From Lachnospiraceae bacterium UBA1755 (GTDB taxonomy: Bacteria; Bacillota; Clostridia; Lachnospirales; Lachnospiraceae): 35,647 nt of DNA. Of the stretch, positions 1-4,724 are shown in pieces (the stretch's first letter is position 1; every line of letters begins with the position of its first letter). The notes under the pieces are model-generated. The model saw nothing but the letters and a program-made list of their open reading frames with translations, was not told where the DNA came from and searched no databases. The position numbers were made by a program, and so were the translations under genes. Where the stretch lies: positions 1-35,647 of the forward strand of contig DCHJ01000008.1 in assembly GCA_002314805.1 (NCBI GenBank), given 5' to 3'.

Positions 1-2
1 CA

Positions 3-641
3 AGTTCAACGCAAGGAGGAACAACATCCGGCGGTCAGAACACGACCACGAGCAGCCCAACGCTGTCACGATATAATGCAACAAGAGAATCGTCAAATTC
101 AAGCTCCAATGCGCAACCATGGAATAATCCTAATTACAATCCAATGGGGACTAACGTTAATTACAATCCATGGGAGAGTTCAAAGTATGGGTATTATCAG
201 ACAGCTCCTGGGCATGGGAACAATGAATCGACAAACATCAGCTCAACGCAAAGCGCAAATACAACGTCTAACATCAATAATACGACTACTGAAAGTGAAT
301 ATGAGGAACAAATAGGCGGTGACATTGCGCAAGTTGCTGAACATAAAAAGAAGGGAACTACAAACCCGGCGAATAGAAATAAACATGAGGAAGGGGCGAC
401 CCGTAAGCAGAGGGACCAACGAGGGGAAAAGGGCGACGCCAGACGCAAACCTAATCCTAATAAGAGAAGCTCTTATAATTCAGTGGGCACCAATACCGGC
501 AGAACAGTTGTAATTGTAATTGGAGTTGGAATCATTGTAGGTACAATTATTGAAGATATTGTTACTGGTGGGATTGGTGTGGTTGATGATGCTGCAACTA
601 TTTCTGTCGGTGTGAGTTTAATTCTCAGCGGAGGGTATTAA
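3..641 (+). CDS. 3' part of a low-complexity Asn/Ser/Thr-rich protein with a hydrophobic C-terminus (5' end outside window)
   Basis: The reading frame is already open at base 3 and has no stop until 639-641, so the gene begins upstream of the window; the first internal ATG is at 144. The visible N-terminal half is rich in Ser, Asn, Thr and Gln, with two near-copies of an NYNP motif (NPNYNP, NVNYNPW). A charged Lys/Arg/Glu-rich stretch follows. The last ~45 residues are hydrophobic and Gly/Val/Ile-rich, with one probable membrane-inserting segment followed by the string IIEDIVTGG and an acidic DD pair. I do not recognise a family. A disordered, repetitive middle with a hydrophobic tail would fit a surface or secreted effector-like protein, but that is inference. 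The next gene starts 2 nt after the stop, so this is probably one transcription unit with the two paralogues downstream. Confidence 0.6.
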   Translation, partial: SSTQGGTTSGGQNTTTSSPTLSRYNATRESSNSSSNAQPWNNPNYNPMGTNVNYNPWESSKYGYYQTAPGHGNNESTNISSTQSANTTSNINNTTTESEYEEQIGGDIAQVAEHKKKGTTNPANRNKHEEGATRKQRDQRGEKGDARRKPNPNKRSSYNSVGTNTGRTVVIVIGVGIIVGTIIEDIVTGGIGVVDDAATISVGVSLILSGGY

Positions 642-643
642 CC

Positions 644-1201
644 ATGTGTTATGATACTATTTTATCCAAAACCAAGAGATTGTCACAGAATAGAAAAATT
701 GTATGCATTTATGATGATGAGTATGACGATTCTTTTTACTGTGGGTCGATAATCAGCTTTGACGATACATTTATTCTGGTTGATATGATCTCACCGGATG
801 GTAATCCGGACGGTCTGATAGTCTTAAGTATAGATAATATCTGCAAGATTATTGAAAGAAGCAGTTATTTGAGTAGAATCAAAAAGCTGAAGGCTGTGGA
901 TGACAGAAAACTTCCGCTTTCTGCAGATGAGGTTAAAATGGATGGTGTTATCGAAACAATACTCGCGATAGCAATACAAAATGATGCTATGGTTGCGATA
1001 TCGCTCTGCGAAAGTGGATATAACAACATACAGGGATTTGTTCAAAGCTTTGATGATAAGATATGCGTTGTCAGACAATTTGATTTGGTTGGCGAGTATG
1101 ACGGGATTGCCTATGTTTTGATTGAGAAGATTACTCAAATCACATGTGGTTCACGGACTGAGGATGAAGTTATGACATTGTTCAGAATTGGAGAAGAATA
1201 A
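644..1201 (+). CDS. hypothetical protein with two internal beta-rich repeats (first of a tandem paralogue pair)
   Basis: This 185-aa soluble protein has no signal peptide or membrane segment. It contains two copies of a ~65-residue module, at about residues 17-85 and 110-180. Each runs I-x-I, a variable turn, hydrophobic-G-hydrophobic, an acidic turn, alternating hydrophobics, G-x-x-DG, and hydrophobic-I-x-x-I. Examples are FILVDMISPDG then DGLIVLSIDNI in copy 1, and GEYDGIAYVLIEKITQI in copy 2. The alternating pattern resembles a small Sm/SH3-like barrel, which is inference without a structure search. The gene starts 2 nt after the previous stop. Its stop shares a base with the next start (TAATG at 1199-1203), and the next gene has the same two-module design. 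No enzyme motif is visible. An immunity-like or adaptor role beside the upstream protein is possible but unproven. Confidence 0.65.
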   Translation: MCYDTILSKTKRLSQNRKIVCIYDDEYDDSFYCGSIISFDDTFILVDMISPDGNPDGLIVLSIDNICKIIERSSYLSRIKKLKAVDDRKLPLSADEVKMDGVIETILAIAIQNDAMVAISLCESGYNNIQGFVQSFDDKICVVRQFDLVGEYDGIAYVLIEKITQITCGSRTEDEVMTLFRIGEE

Positions 1202-1767
1202 TGAAGAAAATACTCAGGGGGATGCAGGAAAAAAAGCAGTTGATCGGGATTTACATAAATCCGAATAATACTTTCGGATTCATTGTTGGATATGTCATGG
1301 AAGTAGACGCAGAGTTTTTTGCTTTTTCCATGATTTCTGAAACAGGAATGGATGATGGTGTGATAATACTTCCGATTTGTGATATCATTAAGATTGAAGA
1401 ATCCAGTAAATATCTAAATAAGATCGAAAAGCTGATATCCTGCCGTGATTCGGGATGTAGATCAATTTCTCCATCCATCCATGGATTGATATATGGGACA
1501 TTGGATTTTCTCAAAGATAAAAGAATTCTGACCAGTATAGGGATCACATCCGTTCAGAATCACAACAGAGAAGATACAACGGGATTCATAGTCGCAGTTG
1601 ATGTAAATACCTGTACCGTGCAGAAATACTCACAGTACGGACTTGAGGACGGCGTTGCATATTTCGAATTAAACAGAATCAAACGAATCGAGTACGACAC
1701 GTCATACGAGGTTACTCTGCAAAGACTGATAAGGATACTGGATAATGAAAAAAGGATTAGACATTAG
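1201..1767 (+). CDS. hypothetical protein, tandem paralogue of the preceding gene (two internal beta-rich repeats)
   Basis: This 188-aa soluble protein follows the same plan as its neighbour. Module 1 (about residues 14-80) contains GFIVGYVMEVDAEFFAF, a DDGVIILP turn and a YLNKIEKL helix, which aligns with YLSRIKKL in the upstream protein. Module 2 (about 108-180) contains GFIVAVDVNTCTVQKY and EDGVAYFELNRIKRI. Module 1 of this protein looks more like module 1 of the neighbour than like its own module 2. This suggests the internal duplication preceded the gene duplication. The start ATG at 1201 overlaps the upstream stop by one base, so translation is probably coupled. No known family recognised. 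Confidence 0.65.
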   Translation: MKKILRGMQEKKQLIGIYINPNNTFGFIVGYVMEVDAEFFAFSMISETGMDDGVIILPICDIIKIEESSKYLNKIEKLISCRDSGCRSISPSIHGLIYGTLDFLKDKRILTSIGITSVQNHNREDTTGFIVAVDVNTCTVQKYSQYGLEDGVAYFELNRIKRIEYDTSYEVTLQRLIRILDNEKRIRH

Positions 1768-1843
1768 TGTGAACCTTGATTCACGTGAAGCAGTATTGTC
1801 ATGGATAAAAAAGAATACTGTAGCTTGGGCGGTATGTATTTGA
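1745..1843 (+). CDS. possible 32-aa mini-ORF or truncated gene start
   Basis: An ATG at 1745 opens a 32-codon frame that overlaps the end of the preceding gene by 23 nt, ends at TGA 1841-1843, and has a weak AAGGAT about 10 nt upstream. The product starts MKKGLDISVNL and contains SREAVLSWIKKNTVAW, which looks like ordinary protein sequence. It may be the surviving 5' end of a third gene in the cassette or simply chance. Nothing in the following 77 nt continues it in any frame. Confidence 0.25.
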   Translation: MKKGLDISVNLDSREAVLSWIKKNTVAWAVCI

Positions 1844-1920
1844 TCCGATAATGATTAAGAAAGAGCAAACAGATGAGATTATTAAGCTGTAAAACAGCAT
1901 TAAAATAGGGAGGGGATCCT

Positions 1921-2550
1921 ATGATGAAAAAGGTAGTTATGCTGGCAGTCACTATGTTTTTGATAGCAGCTGCATCATTTACAGCCTATGCAGGAGCATG
2001 GGAGCAGAAAGCAGGCGGATGGAAATGGAATAACGGTGACAACACCTATCCGACCAGCTGCTGGCAGTGGATCGATGCCAATAATGACGGAGTCAGTGAG
2101 TGCTATTATTTTGATGATAAGGGCATATGCCTTCAGTCAGCTGTAACTCCTGACGGGTGTACGGTAAATGCAGACGGAGCATGGACAGTTAACGGCGTCG
2201 TGCAGACAAAGAAAAACGCTGAGGTTATCAGTGCTGAGGTATTCTTTAATACAAGCAAAGGCAACGATACTTCAAGGCATCAGTCAATAAGCAAGTATTC
2301 GCAAATAATTGCCCATGTTGTACTCCATGCGCCGCGTTGGGCTGCTCCGAAACTCAAATTTGAGTGTGCATGGCCTGATGGAGGGAAAAGTACAGGAGAA
2401 TGGGAGGACAAGCTTCAGGAAGGAGACTATGCGTGGGTAAGTCTGTGGTACGATGATCCGTCTATTGCTCCGGGAGGAACTCTTACGCTGTCAGTTTATA
2501 CCGATGCGGGTGAGAAGATAGGCGAGGGTTCCGTTCAGATCACGGATTAA
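1921..2550 (+). CDS. secreted protein with N-terminal cell-wall-binding-type repeats
   Basis: The 209-aa product has a signal peptide: MMKK, a hydrophobic core to about residue 22, then an AYA-GA cleavage-like site. After it come Trp/Gly/Asn/Tyr-rich units resembling choline/glucan-type cell-wall-binding repeats, such as GGWKWNNGDNTYP, CWQWID, ECYYFDDKG and GAWTVNG (residues ~25-95). The remaining ~110 residues look like a beta-sandwich (AHVVLHAPRW, SLWYDD, GGTLTLSVYTDAGEKIGEG) with no catalytic motif I recognise. Such repeats usually anchor secreted Lachnospiraceae proteins to the wall. A strong ribosome binding site, GGGAGGGG, ends 4 nt before the ATG. A small GCTGT/ACAGC hairpin (1886-1898) lies just upstream. 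Exact function unknown. Confidence 0.8.
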   Translation: MMKKVVMLAVTMFLIAAASFTAYAGAWEQKAGGWKWNNGDNTYPTSCWQWIDANNDGVSECYYFDDKGICLQSAVTPDGCTVNADGAWTVNGVVQTKKNAEVISAEVFFNTSKGNDTSRHQSISKYSQIIAHVVLHAPRWAAPKLKFECAWPDGGKSTGEWEDKLQEGDYAWVSLWYDDPSIAPGGTLTLSVYTDAGEKIGEGSVQITD

Positions 2551-2647
2551 TTTATGACAGGCAGCTGGTATATCCGAACGCAGGGAAAGCCAGGTTAATA
2601 CCACGGATCACAGGGGATTTTTTGCGGTCAGCAGGAAAAACATCTGA

Positions 2648-2676
2648 TAGACAAATCTCAAAAACTATGCTATCAT
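2648..2676 (+). promoter_or_regulatory. promoter of the rimP-nusA-infB operon
   Basis: TAGACA (2648-2653) and TATCAT (2671-2676) are separated by exactly 17 nt. The -10 sits in the context TATGCTATCAT, giving an extended TG motif. It lies in the 233-nt gap before rimP, and no other good promoter is seen until truB ends. Confidence 0.65.
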
Positions 2677-2702
2677 TTTCAATGCAATAACGATTAGACT
2701 TA

Positions 2703-2752
2703 AGGTGGGCCGTGAGGTCCACCTAAATTGTTGGGAGGATACCGGTCCGGTA
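2703..2752 (+). promoter_or_regulatory. structured 5' leader of rimP: GNRA-capped hairpin plus palindrome
   Basis: AGGTGGGCC (2703-2711) pairs with GGTCCACCT (2716-2724) with one G-U pair, closed by a GTGA loop, which is a GNRA-type tetraloop. Ten nucleotides later a GGGAGG motif (2733-2738) is followed by the palindrome TACCGG-T-CCGGTA (2740-2752). A 6-codon frame, MIRNWC (2754-2774), follows. There is no T-run, so this is not a terminator. A role in regulation is inference, and I recognise no Rfam-type element. Confidence 0.4.
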
Positions 2753-2783
2753 CATGATACGGAATTGGTGCTGAAAGGGAGCC

Positions 2784-3101
2784 ATGAAAGAAGAAATCTA
2801 TGTCAGAAAGACCATGGCGCTGCTGGACGAGATCAAGGTTAAAAACAGGCTTGATTTCACCGTGCTTAAGGTCGAGTATGTGAATGAAGACGGAATAAAT
2901 TATCTGCGGGTCTACTGCGATATGGATCAGGAAGGCGGTATCGGCTCGGACGATTGTGCCAATATTGCACGGCCGCTGAGCAAAGCTCTGGATAAAGCGG
3001 ATTTTATCGAAGATGACAGCTACACATTGGAAATATGTTCACCGGGATTTTTGAATCCTGCACAAACCGAACCAACTCAGGAGGAAGAAGACAATGAGTA
3101 A
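2784..3101 (+). CDS. rimP: ribosome maturation factor RimP, lacking the C-terminal domain
   Basis: RimP helps 30S subunit maturation. The family's N-terminal domain is clear: LRVYCDMDQEGGIGSDDCANIARPLSKALD and the closing CSPGF motif (SPG at residues 86-88), where family members usually read SPGLDRPL. The protein then ends after 17 more residues, most of them an acidic tail (QTEPTQEEEDNE), giving 105 aa instead of the usual ~150. The C-terminal SH3-like domain is missing. There is no room for it as a frameshifted remnant, because nusA starts at 3094 and overlaps the stop by 8 nt. The nusA ribosome binding site (AGGAGGAAG) lies inside the tail. Start chosen at ATG 2784 with GGGAG 6 nt upstream. 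Confidence 0.85.
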   Translation: MKEEIYVRKTMALLDEIKVKNRLDFTVLKVEYVNEDGINYLRVYCDMDQEGGIGSDDCANIARPLSKALDKADFIEDDSYTLEICSPGFLNPAQTEPTQEEEDNE

Positions 3102-4290
3102 GGAACTTTTGGAAGCTATTGCAGTACTTGGCAAGGAGAAGAATATCAGCAAGGACAGCCTGCTTGAGGCTATCGAGAATTCTCTCTTATCAGCATGCAA
3201 GAACCATTTCGGTACATCTGATAACTGTCAGGTCCTTATAGATAGAGAAACCTGTGATTATAAGGTAGTCCGCACCAAGGAAGTAGTTGAGGACTATGAT
3301 CCGGACAACGATCCGCAGGAAGAGAAGGCTCTTAAGATCAGCGTTGCAGAAGCCAAGCTTATTGATCCTACCTATGAGGTAGGAGATTACATCCAGTTTC
3401 CGGTAGAGTCCAGAGAGTTCGGACGTATCGCAACGGGTGTTGCAAAGAACGTTATCCTTCAGAAGATCCGTGAGGAAGAGCGTAAGGTAGTTTACTACGA
3501 TTACTTCGAGAAGGAGCACAATATCGTATCCGGAATCATCCAGAGAGCGATCGGCAGGAACTTCGCGATAAATCTCGGCAAGGTGGACGCTATCCTTTCC
3601 GAGAATGAGCAGGTCAAGACAGAGGGGCTTAAGCCGGGCGACAGGATCAAGGCATATGTACTTGAGGTCAAGGACGCTCCCAAGGGACCGAAGATCTCTG
3701 TATCAAGGACCCATCCGGATCTCGTAAGAAGACTTTTTGAAGCAGAGGTATCCGAGATAAAGGATGGCACAGTAGAGATCATGAGCATTGCCCGTGAGGC
3801 GGGCTCGAGGACCAAGATGGCAGTGGCATCCTATGATGCCAACGTGGACCCGGTAGGCTCCTGCGTAGGCCTTAACGGATCTCGTGTAAACGCAGTTGTT
3901 GACGAGCTCAGGGGCGAAAAGATCGATATCATCAACTGGGATGAGAATCCGGCATATCTTATTGAGAATGCACTCAGTCCCGCTAAGGTGATCTGTGTAG
4001 TTGCAGACGAAGAGGAAAGAGAAGCAACAGTCATCGTGCCGGACTATCAGCTTTCACTGGCTATAGGCAAGGAAGGACAGAACGCAAGACTTGCTGCAAA
4101 GCTTACGGGATATAAGATCGATATTAAGTCAGAGACACAGGCAAGAGATACAGGACTCTTTGATGAGCTCGGCATAGATTATCAGCCTGAGGGTGCTCTG
4201 GATCTTGAAGAGGTAGAGTATGTTGGAAACGAAGAAGCATCTGCCGATGAGGATGTGTCTGGGCTGCAGGACGAGCAGACCAAAGAATGA
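3094..4290 (+). CDS. nusA: transcription termination/antitermination factor NusA
   Basis: NusA binds RNA polymerase and nascent RNA and modulates pausing, termination and antitermination. The 398-aa protein has the N-terminal RNAP-binding domain (residues 1 to ~125), an S1 domain (~130-200, GIIQRAIGRNFAINLGK), and two KH domains. These include the DPVGSCVGLNGSRV loop and LAIGKEGQNARLAAKLTGYKIDI. A ~45-residue acidic tail follows. The length is normal for Firmicutes. ATG 3094 has AGGAGGAAG upstream and overlaps rimP by 8 nt. The last 71 nt of the gene, coding for the acidic tail, also encode the start of ylxR in another frame. Confidence 0.97.
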   Translation: MSKELLEAIAVLGKEKNISKDSLLEAIENSLLSACKNHFGTSDNCQVLIDRETCDYKVVRTKEVVEDYDPDNDPQEEKALKISVAEAKLIDPTYEVGDYIQFPVESREFGRIATGVAKNVILQKIREEERKVVYYDYFEKEHNIVSGIIQRAIGRNFAINLGKVDAILSENEQVKTEGLKPGDRIKAYVLEVKDAPKGPKISVSRTHPDLVRRLFEAEVSEIKDGTVEIMSIAREAGSRTKMAVASYDANVDPVGSCVGLNGSRVNAVVDELRGEKIDIINWDENPAYLIENALSPAKVICVVADEEEREATVIVPDYQLSLAIGKEGQNARLAAKLTGYKIDIKSETQARDTGLFDELGIDYQPEGALDLEEVEYVGNEEASADEDVSGLQDEQTKE

Positions 4291-4432
4291 ATTGATCAGG
4301 ATAAACGGTGATGCGCAGGAGAGAGGATACTATGTATGCGATGATCCTGATTGCATCGCCAGACTGCTTAAGAATAAGAGGCTGGGCAATTCACTTAAGG
4401 AGGCACTGACCGAACTTGAAGGGAAGAGATAA
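4220..4432 (+). CDS. ylxR: YlxR/RnpM family nucleic-acid-binding protein
   Basis: This 70-aa protein carries the family signature PMRMCLGCRTSRPKNELIR near its start, and GYYVCDDPDCIARLLKNKRL further on. The Cys pairs at 13/16 and in CDDPDC are in the usual places. In Bacillus the family member is reported as an RNase P modulator. It sits in its standard place between nusA and ylxQ. ATG 4220 is chosen because the next in-frame ATGs would delete part of the conserved PxRxCxxC block. GAGGTAGAG lies just upstream. Residues 1-23, including both N-terminal cysteines, are encoded inside nusA, an overlap of 71 nt. Confidence 0.9.
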   Translation: MLETKKHLPMRMCLGCRTSRPKNELIRINGDAQERGYYVCDDPDCIARLLKNKRLGNSLKEALTELEGKR

Positions 4433-4724
4433 AATAGCCGGCATGCTCGGACTTGCTGAAAGAGCGGGAAAGCTGGTCTCAGGAGAAAGCAAGACTCTGG
4501 AGGCTGTCCGTTCGGGGAAAGCACTCATATGTATAGTCGCTGCGGACGCATCCGACAACACGAGGAAGCTTTTTCATGATAAATGCGGGTTCAATAATGT
4601 ACCTGTATTCGAGTATGGAACTAAGATAAGCTTAGGTCACGCATCCATGGCAGTGTGTGATGAAAATTTTGCAAAAGGGATTAATAGATTACTGACTGAT
4701 CTGGAGGGGAAAATTGAGAGTTAA
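4416..4724 (+). CDS. ylxQ: YlxQ, L7Ae-family RNA-binding protein
   Basis: This 102-aa protein of the L7Ae/L30e/S12e kink-turn-binding family is marked by KIAGMLGLAERAGKLVSGESKTLEAVRSGKA and a central hydrophobic core (LICIVAADASDNT). Family members bind kink-turn RNA, and the exact role here is unknown. The start is TTG at 4416, 12 nt after AAGGAGG (4397-4403), and overlaps ylxR by 17 nt. An internal ATG at 4443 is a weaker alternative because it would remove the first strand/helix. The 3' end overlaps infB by 11 nt. Confidence 0.9.
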   Translation: MKGRDKIAGMLGLAERAGKLVSGESKTLEAVRSGKALICIVAADASDNTRKLFHDKCGFNNVPVFEYGTKISLGHASMAVCDENFAKGINRLLTDLEGKIES

